Source: Cellvibrio sp. KY-YJ-3
Lineage (GTDB): Bacteria > Pseudomonadota > Gammaproteobacteria > Pseudomonadales > Cellvibrionaceae
Assembly (NCBI RefSeq): GCF_008806955.1
Contig: NZ_CP031727.1
Coordinates: 4,292,001 to 4,356,000 of the forward strand
Direction: 5' to 3'
Length of the DNA: 64,000 nucleotides
The notes below the pieces were generated by a model that saw nothing but the letters and a program-made list of their open reading frames with translations, searched no databases and was not told the DNA's origin. Every line of letters starts with the position of its first letter. The first letter of the stretch is position 1. The position numbers and the translations under genes were made by a program. Positions 35,035 to 43,056 of this stretch are shown here, piece after piece.

Positions 35035-37830
35035 ATGAGTGCATCCTCCGCCAATCAAAGCGAGTTCTACCAGCGCGCCTCGCGCCAGCTGCAGCAAACA
35101 CTGCGGTCTGGCCGCTTACCTGACTTGGACGAATCCGAACAGCTCGCACGCGAACTGGATATCTACCGCCTCGCCCTGCAATTGCAGCAGCAAGAGCTGG
35201 ATCAGCTAGAGCAGAAACTGACTGAATTTGCCAGCCACGAGCGCGAACAGTTAGAGGCGCTGCGCACTAACGCGCGTATCCTCGAAGCTTCACAGGCCAT
35301 CGCCAAAGTCGGGGGCGTCGAGATGCACGTACCCACCCGCAGCCTCTACTGGACTGCCGAAACCTATCGCATCCACGACACCACCCCCGAAGAATTCACC
35401 CCCTCACTCGACGAGGGCTTTTCTATGTACTTGCCTGGCTCCCGCGAGCGTATCGCCCAAGCCATGCGCCACGCCATAGAAACCGGCGAAGTGTTTGATA
35501 TTGAGGTGGAAAAATACACCTTCAAAGGGCGCAAAATCGACCTGCGCACAACTTGTACCGCCCACTATGAAAATGGCACGCTCGTGCGCCTGACCGGCAT
35601 TTACCAGGACATTACCGAGCGCAAACAAGCCGAGCGCCGCTACCAGCATCACAACCATATACTGGAAATACTGCTCACCAAAATCCCGTTGGATGAGGTG
35701 CTGCGCAGTATTGTGTGCGATGTAGAGGAGCTGGTACCCGGCGCCATTTGCAGCATCCTGCTGACCGACGAGAGCGGCACTCACCTCACTCACGGCGCCG
35801 CGCCCCATCTGCCCGAGTTTTATGTAAAGGCAATCAACGGCGCCAGCATAGGCCCTGCCACCGGCTCCTGTGGTACCGCCGCCTTTTTGGGTGAGCGCGT
35901 CATAGTGGAGGACATAGACACCCACCCCTACTGGCGCGACTATCGCGAACTGGCTGCCCAAGCCGGGCTGCGCGCCTGCTGGTCGCAGCCGATATTTTCT
36001 GCCCAGGGCAAGGTGCTGGGCACTTTCGCCATCTACCATCGCGAACCCAGCAGCCCCCAAGTGGAAGACCTGCGCCTGATCGAAAGTGAAGCGCGGCTCT
36101 CGGCACTGGCCATTGAACAGTCTCATGTAGAGACTCGCCTGCAGCTGGCGGCCAGTGTATTTACCCATGCACGGGAGGGGATTTTTATCACCGACCTGCT
36201 GGGCAATATCATTGAGGTCAACCAGATATTCAGCGATATCACCGGCTACACCCGTGAGGAAGTGATTGGCAAAAACCCGCGCCTGCTCAAATCCGGCCTG
36301 CACGGACAAGAGTTTTACGCCTCCCTTTGGCACGATTTGGAACAAAAAGGTTACTGGCACGGCGAGCTGTGGAATCGCCATAAAAATGGCAAGTTATACG
36401 CCACCATGATGACCATCAGCGCCGTGCAGGACGGCCTTGGCCACACCCAAAGTTACGTCAACCTATTCACCGACATCACGCCCATCAAAGAGCACCAGCG
36501 CCAACTCGAATATATCGCCCACTACGATGCGCTCACCGGTTTACCCAATCGGGTACTGCTGGCGGATCGCCTGAAACAGGCTATTTCCCACAGCCATCGG
36601 CAGAATGCTGCCTTGGCAGTGCTCTATATCGACCTGGATGGTTTTAAAGCGATCAACGATCAATACGGCCACGATACCGGCGACCAACTGCTGGTCAATA
36701 TTGCCCACCGCTTAAAAGCCACCCTGCGCGAGGGCGACACTATCGCCCGTATTGGCGGCGACGAATTTGTGGTGGTTATGACCGGGCTTGAAGGGCCCAA
36801 AACCCACGAATTGGTACTGGAGCGCCTGCTGCACGAAGCCGCTACCCCGCTGATGCTGAACGAGCAGTTATTGCAAGTCTCGGCCAGTATCGGCGCCACC
36901 CTTTACCCGCAGGATGCCGCCGACGCCGACCAATTATTGCGCCACGCCGACCAGGCCATGTACATCGCCAAACAGGCGGGTAAAAACGGTTACCACCTGT
37001 TTGATGTTGCCAAAGACATGGCGGTAAAAACCCAGCGCGAATCACTGGAACACATTCGTAGCGCACTGGATAAACGAGAATTTGTATTGTTTTACCAACC
37101 CAAGGTAAACATGCGCAGCGGCGAAATTATCGGCGTAGAAGCGCTAGTGCGCTGGCAACATCCACAACAAGGGTTAATACCCCCCATCAAATTTTTACCC
37201 GTTATTGAAGATCACCCACTGAGCATTGAATTGGGCGACTGGGTAATCGACGAAGCACTGAGCCAAATTGAACGCTGGCAAGCACTGGGGCTGCAAATGC
37301 CAGTGAGTGTGAATGTGGGGGCGCTGCAATTACAGCGCAGTGATTTTGCCGCGCGCCTCGCCGAGCAACTGCTCGCTCACCCGCAAGTGCCACCGGCATT
37401 TTTGGAATTGGAGATTGTGGAGACCAGCGCGCTCAAAGACATCGCCGAAGTGGCCGACTTAATGCGCGCCTGCTGTGCCCTGGGGGTGCATTTTGCGGTG
37501 GATGATTTTGGCACCGGCTATTCATCGCTCACCTATTTAAAACGCCTGCCCGCCGATTTATTAAAAATTGATCAAACTTTTGTGCGCGACATGCTCGATG
37601 ATCCGGACGATTTAGCCATCGTAAAAGGTGTGATAGGTTTGGCAAACGCATTTCACCGCCGCGTAATTGCCGAAGGTGTAGAGACTATCGCCCACGGTGA
37701 ATTATTGATTCCTCTCGGCTGTGAATTGGCGCAAGGTTACGGCATTGCCCGTCCCATGCCCGCCAGTGACCTGCCACGTTGGGCTGCGCAGTGGCAACCC
37801 GACCCCGCGTGGCGCAATTTCACCGGCTGA
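35035..37830 (+). CDS. PAS-GAF-PAS-GGDEF-EAL c-di-GMP protein
   Basis: A 931-residue cytoplasmic signalling protein. The order is a coiled-coil N-terminus (ELDIYRLALQLQQQELDQLEQ, about 45-85), PAS (about 90-200), GAF (about 205-360, GSCGTAAFLGERVIVEDI), PAS (about 365-490, FITDLLGNIIEVNQIF), GGDEF (about 495-660, RIGGDEFVVV) and EAL (about 670-925, EALVRWQHP, DDFGTGYSSL and EGVET). The GGDEF and EAL signatures are both intact, so cyclase and phosphodiesterase activity are both possible. GAF or PAS ligand binding would set the balance. The start has GGAAGACCA just before ATG. The gene stands alone downstream of the efflux operon. Confidence 0.9.
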   Translation: MSASSANQSEFYQRASRQLQQTLRSGRLPDLDESEQLARELDIYRLALQLQQQELDQLEQKLTEFASHEREQLEALRTNARILEASQAIAKVGGVEMHVPTRSLYWTAETYRIHDTTPEEFTPSLDEGFSMYLPGSRERIAQAMRHAIETGEVFDIEVEKYTFKGRKIDLRTTCTAHYENGTLVRLTGIYQDITERKQAERRYQHHNHILEILLTKIPLDEVLRSIVCDVEELVPGAICSILLTDESGTHLTHGAAPHLPEFYVKAINGASIGPATGSCGTAAFLGERVIVEDIDTHPYWRDYRELAAQAGLRACWSQPIFSAQGKVLGTFAIYHREPSSPQVEDLRLIESEARLSALAIEQSHVETRLQLAASVFTHAREGIFITDLLGNIIEVNQIFSDITGYTREEVIGKNPRLLKSGLHGQEFYASLWHDLEQKGYWHGELWNRHKNGKLYATMMTISAVQDGLGHTQSYVNLFTDITPIKEHQRQLEYIAHYDALTGLPNRVLLADRLKQAISHSHRQNAALAVLYIDLDGFKAINDQYGHDTGDQLLVNIAHRLKATLREGDTIARIGGDEFVVVMTGLEGPKTHELVLERLLHEAATPLMLNEQLLQVSASIGATLYPQDAADADQLLRHADQAMYIAKQAGKNGYHLFDVAKDMAVKTQRESLEHIRSALDKREFVLFYQPKVNMRSGEIIGVEALVRWQHPQQGLIPPIKFLPVIEDHPLSIELGDWVIDEALSQIERWQALGLQMPVSVNVGALQLQRSDFAARLAEQLLAHPQVPPAFLELEIVETSALKDIAEVADLMRACCALGVHFAVDDFGTGYSSLTYLKRLPADLLKIDQTFVRDMLDDPDDLAIVKGVIGLANAFHRRVIAEGVETIAHGELLIPLGCELAQGYGIARPMPASDLPRWAAQWQPDPAWRNFTG

Positions 37831-37934
37831 TTGCACTGCTGGATAAAACTGACCCGGCGTTAAAAAATATCCCTACCCTTCGCACAAAATACAATAGGCC
37901 CCGCGCCGTTGCGGCCACCCACGCTATTCTCAGA

Positions 37935-37954
37935 TTGTATTATGAATAATAAAT
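37935..37954 (+). promoter_or_regulatory. AT-rich palindromic motif before the FadR-type gene
   Basis: TTGTATTATGAATAATAAAT contains the inverted repeat TATTAT-GA-ATAATA. It lies 46 bp before the ATG at 38001. Its left part resembles the TTGTCTTATAAT motif upstream of GH43 genes at 50.3 and 60.4 kb, which is compatible with autoregulation and a shared regulator. Confidence 0.35.
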
Positions 37955-38000
37955 CGTTAATCTTCAGCGATCTTTTTTGCTTATCTGGACGACAAAAATA

Positions 38001-38720
38001 ATGGCGCTTCTCGACCGCAACTTCAATCTTTCACAACGCATGGTACAAGAGCTGGGACGCACAATTATCTGTGGCGAATTCAGTGACGACAGTCTGCCCA
38101 CCGAGGCCGAACTGTGTGAGAAGTTTGGCGTAAGCCGCAGCGCGGTACGTGAAGCGGTAAAAATGCTTTCCGCCAAAGGGTTAATCTCCAGCAAACCACG
38201 CCAGGGCATTCGCATTCTGCCGGAAGACCAATGGAATATTTTTGACCCGGACTTACTGCGCTGGACCCTGGAAAGCCGCCCCACCCTCAGAGTGCTCAAA
38301 GAATTCCTGCAAGTGCGCATCGCCATTGAACCCGAAGCCGCCTCACTTGCCGCACGCTACGCCGACGACAAAAAAATCGACGCCATTGAACAAGCGCTGG
38401 AGCGCATGCGCAACGCCGAAGAAAACAGCAAAGAAGACCTGGAAGCCGACATCGCCTTTCACGTCAGCATTCTCTACGCCAGCAACAACCGTTTTTACAT
38501 CCGCCTGCGCGATTTCATTTCAACCGCTTTGCGTGTCAGTATCAGCCACACCAGCCCCATAAAAGGTAACCACGACGGCATAGTGGAAGACCACGCCAAA
38601 GTGTTCAACGCCATCAAAAACCGCAACCCCGAACGCGCCAAACAATCCATGCTCGCGCTTATCGACGAAGCCCTGAATTTTATTGAAGATGAAATTGTGA
38701 AACAGGAAAGCGTGAAATAA
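38001..38720 (+). CDS. GntR family regulator, FadR subfamily
   Basis: A 239-residue protein from the ATG at 38001. An upstream in-frame start at 37977 would add eight residues with no ribosome-binding site. The N-terminal winged helix has the typical LPTEAELCEKFGVSRSAVREAVKMLSAKG signature, listed here only by its key parts: LPTE, VSRSAVREA and GLI. The C-terminal all-helical FCD domain carries likely metal/ligand residues in LEADIAFH, SISHTS and VEDHAKVF. Family members bind sugar acids or related carboxylates and are usually repressors released by them. No catabolic operon is attached, and the nearest carbohydrate genes are 6 kb away. A related AT-rich motif precedes this gene and several GH43 genes. 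Confidence 0.9.
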   Translation: MALLDRNFNLSQRMVQELGRTIICGEFSDDSLPTEAELCEKFGVSRSAVREAVKMLSAKGLISSKPRQGIRILPEDQWNIFDPDLLRWTLESRPTLRVLKEFLQVRIAIEPEAASLAARYADDKKIDAIEQALERMRNAEENSKEDLEADIAFHVSILYASNNRFYIRLRDFISTALRVSISHTSPIKGNHDGIVEDHAKVFNAIKNRNPERAKQSMLALIDEALNFIEDEIVKQESVK

Positions 38721-38744
38721 TATTTACTCGAAATCCTGAAACGC

Positions 38745-38775
38745 AAAAAGGCAGAACGCGAGTTCTGCCTTTTTT
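38745..38775 (+). terminator. terminator after the FadR-type gene
   Basis: AAAAAGGCAGAAC-GCGA-GTTCTGCCTTTTTT forms a perfect stem with T and A tails on both sides, 25 bases after the stop. Confidence 0.92.
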
Positions 38776-38992
38776 ATTTCGCTATTTATTATTTACATTT
38801 TTATTTTTTATTTTTACCTTTTGTTTTCATATCGGGATAAATTTTTTCACCCCTAAAAAACTAGGCAAAAAAACCAAATATTTACCCGCTTTTACAAGCC
38901 ATCAGAAATTTTTTGTTAAGGCATTCCAGGTTAATTGGGCGCGACTGATATAGTCGATAAAACAATAGCCTTAATTAACAAGGAACTTTCCC
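38776..38992. other. AT-rich promoter region of the secreted hydrolase gene
   Basis: There is no gene in this stretch, which is very AT-rich. AAGGAACTTTCCC immediately before 38993 is the ribosome-binding site of the next gene. I do not place the promoter. Confidence 0.4.
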
Positions 38993-39889
38993 ATGCAAAA
39001 AATACTACCCTTTTTATGGATGCTAACATTCAGTATTGCAACACCCGCATTTGCCAAAGACACCAACAGCCGGATTGTAGAAGGTGGCGGGACAGGAAAA
39101 TTTCCTGCAATTATGAAAAGCGAGGACTCACTCCAAACGCACACTATTTTCCGCCCGCAGGATATCCAGCATTTCAGCGGTAAAAAAACCTTACCTATTG
39201 TTGTCTGGGGTAACGGCGCCTGTTTTGACTCGCCGTTTGAACACGTCAATTTTTTAAATGAAATCGCCTCGCAGGGTTTTATGGTTATCGCTATAGGAAC
39301 AATGCCCAGAGCATCTGGTGAACAAAATAAAGAGAGATCAACCTCTGCCAAACTCACCGCCGCTATAGACTGGGCATTTGCACAAAACACCAATAAAAAC
39401 AGCGTTTACTTCAAGAAATTGAACACCAACAAAATTGCCCTTGCCGGTATGTCCTGCGGTGGATTACAAGCACTGGAAGTGGCAGACGACCCGCGCATTA
39501 CTACATTGATAGTCGCCAACAGCGGTATTTTTATCGAACCACTGCGCGGCAATGCCATGCCGATGATGCCGCAACTGGACAAAACCCAACTGAAAAAAAT
39601 TCACACACCAACCCTCTATTTGCTGGGCGGCCCATCTGACATAGCCTATAAAAATGGCATGGATGATGTGAAAAAAATTAATCATGTACCGGTATTTGTC
39701 GCTAACCTGAACGTAGGTCACGGCGGCACCTATGCACAAGCGTTTGGCGGTGAATATGGCAAGGTCGCCACGGCGTGGCTTAACTGGCAATTAAAAGGCG
39801 ATAAAAATTCCAGCAAGCTTTTTAAAGGAAAAACCCCAAAATTATCAACATGGAAAGGCTGGGTTGTTGACAAAAAAAATATGAAATAA
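38993..39889 (+). CDS. secreted alpha/beta hydrolase
   Basis: A 298-residue protein with a clear signal peptide (MQKILPFLWMLTFSIATPAFA, residues 1-21, cleavage after AFA). The fold is alpha/beta hydrolase: an LPIVVWGNGACFD oxyanion strand, the nucleophile serine in AGMSCGGLQALE at about residue 152, an acid candidate in LGGPSDIAY, and the histidine in NVGHGGTYA. The GxSCGG elbow and GHGG histidine resemble the dienelactone-hydrolase/PET-hydrolase-like secreted esterases and some fungal-type cell-wall esterases, so an ester substrate is likely but unidentified. The gene stands alone, with a FadR-type regulator gene upstream. Confidence 0.82.
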   Translation: MQKILPFLWMLTFSIATPAFAKDTNSRIVEGGGTGKFPAIMKSEDSLQTHTIFRPQDIQHFSGKKTLPIVVWGNGACFDSPFEHVNFLNEIASQGFMVIAIGTMPRASGEQNKERSTSAKLTAAIDWAFAQNTNKNSVYFKKLNTNKIALAGMSCGGLQALEVADDPRITTLIVANSGIFIEPLRGNAMPMMPQLDKTQLKKIHTPTLYLLGGPSDIAYKNGMDDVKKINHVPVFVANLNVGHGGTYAQAFGGEYGKVATAWLNWQLKGDKNSSKLFKGKTPKLSTWKGWVVDKKNMK

Positions 39890-39905
39890 AAAATAAAATA
39901 ACCCA

Positions 39906-39931
39906 AAGAAGCAGAGTAAAAACTCTGCTTC
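39906..39931 (+). terminator. terminator after the secreted hydrolase gene
   Basis: AGAAGCAGAGT-AAAA-ACTCTGCTTCT forms an 11-bp stem between convergent genes. The T run after it is short. Confidence 0.7.
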
Positions 39932-39947
39932 TATTTGCACGGAAATA

Positions 39948-40268
39948 CTAGATATTTCGCTTGGAAAGTTTTCCTAATTCACTATCCAGCAGGCTGACCA
40001 TTTTTTGGGAAGCACCAGCGACTGCTTGTTCAATAGTCCCAGCCTCACCTGTTACTGCGGCTGGCTCGCGCCCTGCTAATCGCGCCTCAAGCAAACAACG
40101 TTTGTCTTTCCGGCCTGATTTAGCACCGTTTTCATCGCTTAAATGCACTTCCACGCGTGTGAGCTGGGCAGAAAAGCGCCCCAAATTTTTAGAAAGTATG
40201 CCTTCAATCTGCCGAGCCAAACCTTCTTTGCCTGGAATGTTTTTATCCGTATTCACCTGAATTTGCAT
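39948..40268 (-). CDS. HPF/RaiA-like ribosome-associated protein
   Basis: About 106 residues from the ATG at 40268, which sits six bases after a GGAGGT site. A TTG four codons upstream is an artefact of that site. The sequence begins with the beta strand MQIQVNTDKNI, continues with SRVEVHLSDENG-like segments and ends with a helix rich in Lys, in line with the HPF/YfiA (sigma-54 modulation/S30EA) fold that binds the 30S subunit. It lacks a long C-terminal dimerisation domain. The middle Lys/Arg patch (GAKSGRKDKRC) would contact rRNA. It lies just outside the cassette array. Confidence 0.8.
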   Translation of the reverse strand: MQIQVNTDKNIPGKEGLARQIEGILSKNLGRFSAQLTRVEVHLSDENGAKSGRKDKRCLLEARLAGREPAAVTGEAGTIEQAVAGASQKMVSLLDSELGKLSKRNI

Positions 40269-40413
40269 ATCTACCTCCAATCAAGTCATCTTCATTAAGG
40301 TGCTGCATTTTTTATGACTGATAATTAGCGGTGGGGTTCAGATGATTAGGTTAATAATTGGAAAGCTGTGTAAAGGCTGCCATAGATACTAAATAAGGAC
40401 ACACCGGTAATTA

Positions 40414-40872
40414 TTAGGCGACTATGGCTAAAGTAAATTTTAATCTGGGCAGCATTCTTTTTTGAGGTTCACTGTATATTTCCCCCACTTTAAATGCCCC
40501 TTTTTTTAAATAGAAACCTTCAGCGTCTGGATCAGATGTTATATAAAACTCAGTGATATCCAGCGTTTTACACTCTGAAAGAATTTGTTCAAATACTAGA
40601 TTCCCATAGCCCTTGCCAATGGCTTTTGGCAATAGCCAAAAATGATCAAGCTCATCACTATCGCCTTTCACTATGGCGAAGAATCCAATCACATCTTTAT
40701 CTTTTAAAATTAGTTTGACTGTATTGCGAGAAATATACTTTTCTTCAAACCTTAAATTAGATCTCCATTCTTCAAGCTGCTCTTGAGAATAACCCCAATA
40801 GCCCTTCGATGTAATTAAGGTATCTCGAAGCAGATCGGTATCTTTTACTTCGGCATCTATAAAGTTAAGCAC
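40414..40872 (-). CDS. GNAT-family N-acetyltransferase (cassette gene)
   Basis: A 152-residue protein starting with GTG behind AGGTG. It shows the GNAT order: an N-terminal helix region, the beta strand VIGFFAIVKGD, the acetyl-CoA pyrophosphate loop near LPKAIGKGYGNLVFEQIL (a Q/RxxGxG/A-type motif), and the terminal FYLKKGAFKVGE strand-helix. It is cytoplasmic and the substrate is unknown. As the last gene of the cassette array its downstream side has only a degenerate GCCTAATAA near the stop and no clear attC. Antibiotic or toxin acetylation is common for cassette GNATs but is not shown here. Confidence 0.85.
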   Translation of the reverse strand: MLNFIDAEVKDTDLLRDTLITSKGYWGYSQEQLEEWRSNLRFEEKYISRNTVKLILKDKDVIGFFAIVKGDSDELDHFWLLPKAIGKGYGNLVFEQILSECKTLDITEFYITSDPDAEGFYLKKGAFKVGEIYSEPQKRMLPRLKFTLAIVA

Positions 40873-40889
40873 TTATTTACACCTGACGT

Positions 40890-40998
40890 TGGATTAAACC
40901 GCAGTTTTTAAGCAAAAAACTCATTTCCATTTTTAGAATGACCATATATTAAAGAAATTATGAGCGCTCCTTTACAGTTTTGCTTAGAGGAAACTGCG
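40890..40998 (-). repeat. degenerate attC-like palindrome
   Basis: CGCAGTTTTTAAGCAAAA near 40900 pairs imperfectly with TTTTGCTTAGAGGAAACTGCG near 40980, spanning the gap between the HhH and acetyltransferase cassettes. It overlaps the last codons of the HhH gene. A clean GTTAGGC-type core is missing, so it may be an inactivated attC. Confidence 0.5.
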
Positions 40999-41220
40999 TG
41001 CTGCATTAATTGCCGAACTAATAGCATTTTTTGCTTGCGGGCTATTTTTCCAGCAAGTTGACCCGGTAATATTTGCGCCATGCTCCAAAATATTATTTAT
41101 GTCAGCGCTAGCCAATTGAGATAGCGTTACAAATCCCATTTGCTCTAAGCGCTCTACAACTTTTGGCCCTACACCTTTAACGCTTAGCAATACTGCTTTT
41201 TCAGATTCAGAAAATGGCAC
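40984..41220 (-). CDS. helix-hairpin-helix protein (cassette gene)
   Basis: A 78-residue protein starting with GTG, with AAGGAA 13 bases upstream. The LSVKGVGPKVVERLEQMGF segment is a helix-hairpin-helix of the type that touches the DNA backbone, followed by a second helical hairpin (LSQLASADINNILEHG). It resembles the small Cdd1/pathogenicity-locus and TfoX C-terminal group. It is probably a stand-alone nucleic-acid-binding or adaptor protein. Being short, cytoplasmic and without partners is typical of cassette cargo. Confidence 0.75.
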   Translation of the reverse strand: MPFSESEKAVLLSVKGVGPKVVERLEQMGFVTLSQLASADINNILEHGANITGSTCWKNSPQAKNAISSAINAARSFL

Positions 41221-41237
41221 AGTTTTTATTCCTTGTA

Positions 41238-41861
41238 TTAGTTAACGCCGCAATCACGCGCTTGTCGCGTGCATTGCTTGTTAGCACTAACCAGCCAAAT
41301 ATCCGGCAGATTGTCTGCAACCTCACGATACGTCTTCTTGGATAAAAGAACGTCCAAAACGGGCTTTATAGGCTCTGCCCATATCTCCGGTAGATCAGCT
41401 TCTCCATCTGAGACTATCGGGAATGCCAAATACTCAACCGGAGGACGGAATTCAGCCGCAACACCGGCCTTGTTTCCCCTGGCATCAATTCGATACCAGC
41501 CATGCATTTCAAGATATACAGCATTCAGGCCATGCAGACAAAACGGCGGCTTATCATTGCTGATGGTCAGCCGCTGATAACATAAGCCCGCCGGAATGCC
41601 GTTCGCACGCAAAAGTGCCGCAAGCAAATGGCTCTTCGCATAGCAGTAGCCCGTTCCGTACTTCAGAACATCGGAAGCCTTACACGTTACAGGATCACAC
41701 TCATAATCCCAGCTATGCTTAATTTGGTCTCGAACAAAGACAAAACATTTATCTGCAATTTGCTCAAGGCTCTCCGTGCCGTCAGCGAGCGACTTCGCCT
41801 TAGCCAGCACCTCTGGCTCTTTCCAATCTATATATTTCGTTGATTCTAGATATTGATGCAC
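41238..41861 (-). CDS. transglutaminase-like cysteine protein (cassette gene)
   Basis: A 207-residue protein starting with GTG after TAGGAAATCG. The Cys-His-Asp triad of transglutaminase-like proteins is visible: Cys in KYGTGYCYAKSHLL at about residue 93, His in FCLHGLNAVYL at about 130, and Asp in YRIDARGNK at about 146. It is cytoplasmic and probably a peptidase-like or crosslinking enzyme with unknown substrate. The last 14 residues (from NKQCTRQARDC to the end) are read entirely from the adjacent attC, and the stop codon lies beyond it. The natural stop was probably lost, or the cassette evolved with this tail. Confidence 0.83.
   Translation of the reverse strand: MHQYLESTKYIDWKEPEVLAKAKSLADGTESLEQIADKCFVFVRDQIKHSWDYECDPVTCKASDVLKYGTGYCYAKSHLLAALLRANGIPAGLCYQRLTISNDKPPFCLHGLNAVYLEMHGWYRIDARGNKAGVAAEFRPPVEYLAFPIVSDGEADLPEIWAEPIKPVLDVLLSKKTYREVADNLPDIWLVSANKQCTRQARDCGVN
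41240..41288 (-). repeat. attC site, short type
   Basis: On the minus strand it starts GCTAACAAGCAATGCACGCG, has the loop ACAAG, and ends CGCGTGATTGCGGCGTTAAC. The stem pairs nearly throughout. Length is about 49 bp, near the minimum for a 59-base element. It is also translated as the tail of the transglutaminase-like gene. Confidence 0.75.
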
Positions 41862-41880
41862 GTATTCGATTTCCTATTAC

Positions 41881-41932
41881 GGCTAACGTTGCGTTTCAGG
41901 TATTGATTTTTTACCACAGTCGCTTGTTATGG
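41881..41932 (-). repeat. attC site, short type
   Basis: Minus-strand ends are CCATAACAAGCG and CGCAACGTTAGCC, giving an approximately 52-bp element with paired core boxes and a partly paired centre. The stop codon TAA of the membrane-protein cassette lies inside the first core box. Confidence 0.72.
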
Positions 41933-42328
41933 TTTTCTATTTAATGAAGAGCCAATAAAAATAATTGTGGCTATGGTTGCGGTATTTCCGAACATTGATG
42001 CTGCATAAGTAATTACAACTGTTAGAGCGTCAAAGTTAATAATGCTATTAAAATGAATTTTAAGCGTTGTAGATGTGACTGCAGTTATGAGGCCTGCACC
42101 TATTAAATACCGCCATAATTTATGATTTTTAAAAACAATATATTCAATAAGCGGCACTTCAATTTTGCCGCGAAATTTGTAGCCTATGTACAACAATGGA
42201 GCAGCCAATATGAGAGCGGTAGAAATCTTTAGCAAATCATGATCCATTGTTAAATACGGAAGTAGAAAGACAATTAAGATAGCTAAAGCACTTAATGCCG
42301 CCCCGTGAATAATATCTTTTAGAAACAT
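41927..42328 (-). CDS. four-helix membrane protein (cassette gene)
   Basis: A 133-residue polytopic protein with hydrophobic stretches at about residues 8-26, 32-50, 72-90 and 105-127. The short connecting loops contain few charges. I do not recognise a family. The stop codon falls in the attC core box, as in other cassettes. The ribosome-binding site is weak (GGTAAAAAT). Small hydrophobic proteins of unknown function are common integron cargo. Confidence 0.7.
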   Translation of the reverse strand: MFLKDIIHGAALSALAILIVFLLPYLTMDHDLLKISTALILAAPLLYIGYKFRGKIEVPLIEYIVFKNHKLWRYLIGAGLITAVTSTTLKIHFNSIINFDALTVVITYAASMFGNTATIATIIFIGSSLNRKP

Positions 42329-42334
42329 ATTTTT

Positions 42335-42467
42335 ACCATAGCGCCGTGCTCAACGGCAGTTTGTAAGTCGTAGTTTTGTGGGTGACTTTTGCGCAGCAAA
42401 ACCACAAAGCTGCGACTTATAAACTGTCCAGTGCACGCAGTGCGCGGGTTGCTACGCTTTGTTATAT
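42335..42467 (-). repeat. attC site, long type, copy A
   Basis: About 133 bp. The minus-strand start is TATAACAAAGCG and the far end is GGCGCTATGG, where a T-to-C change disturbs the expected GTTATGG. The long stem includes AAGTCGCAGCTTTGTGGTTTT against its complement, with GCTGCGCAAAAG at the tip. It is very similar to the site at 42917-43051. Confidence 0.85.
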
Positions 42468-42898
42468 TTTGACTCAGCTATAGCTTTTATTTTTTGATTG
42501 TGAAGGCTATACCTATGCTGGTAAGAAATAATTAGTTTACGTTTAGCCAAACCACTAAAAGCACCACAAAATGTTTCTTCTTGTATTAATTTGCAGCGGG
42601 ATTCGGATATTTCAGATAAGGTAAACTTTCTTATGCCGCTAAGCAAACCTCCAATGATTGGAAGTGTCCCAGTCCATTCTAGATGCCTACGCTCTACAAT
42701 TTTTACTTTATTTAGATTTATTCTTAACGGGAGACCAGACATTTGGGTTTTAAGTAATACTGGGACCCCATTTTTCATGCGAACCTCGACACCACTTTTA
42801 TGCCAGTCACTCCATTTTGAGAAACTTGAAATAATATTCCATACAGTATCGGCACTTGCCTCGATTTCTGTTTCGACTCTGACATCAGAACTGTTCAT
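42452..42898 (-). CDS. SRPBCC-fold protein (cassette gene)
   Basis: A 148-residue protein with GGAAATTGGTGCC before the ATG. The SRPBCC/polyketide-cyclase-like pattern is clear: VETEIEASADTVWNIISSFSKWSDWHKSG at the start (only key parts repeated here: EASADTVW and FSKWSDW), the strand RRHLEWTGTLP in the middle, and a long C-terminal helix. Such domains bind hydrophobic ligands in a deep pocket. It is cytoplasmic and the ligand is unknown. The final four codons and the stop are read from the attC core TATAACAAAGCG. Confidence 0.83.
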   Translation of the reverse strand: MNSSDVRVETEIEASADTVWNIISSFSKWSDWHKSGVEVRMKNGVPVLLKTQMSGLPLRINLNKVKIVERRHLEWTGTLPIIGGLLSGIRKFTLSEISESRCKLIQEETFCGAFSGLAKRKLIISYQHRYSLHNQKIKAIAESKYNKA

Positions 42899-42916
42899 GG
42901 CACCAATTTCCGGAAA

Positions 42917-43051
42917 ATATAACGCCGAGTTCAGCGGCAGTTTTTAAGTTGTGGTTTTGTGGATTACTTTTGCGCAGCAAAACCACAAAACTGCGACTTA
43001 AATTCTGTCCAGTGGAGCGAAGCGGAACGGTGTTTGACCACTTTGTTAGGC
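42917..43051 (-). repeat. attC site, long type, copy B
   Basis: About 135 bp. On the minus strand it starts with the canonical GCCTAAC box and ends GGCGTTATAT. It folds as a long hairpin with AAGTCGCAGTTTTGTGGTTTT paired to its complement. It shares most of its sequence with the 42335-42467 site, including the GCTGCGCAAAAG apex. Confidence 0.87.
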
Positions 43052-43056
43052 TCTAT

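Noticed and set aside
35404-36381. 325-codon minus-strand frame opposite the PAS-GAF-GGDEF-EAL gene
   Set aside because: The plus-strand protein has continuous recognisable domains over the same bases, so the antisense frame is a shadow of GC-rich codons.
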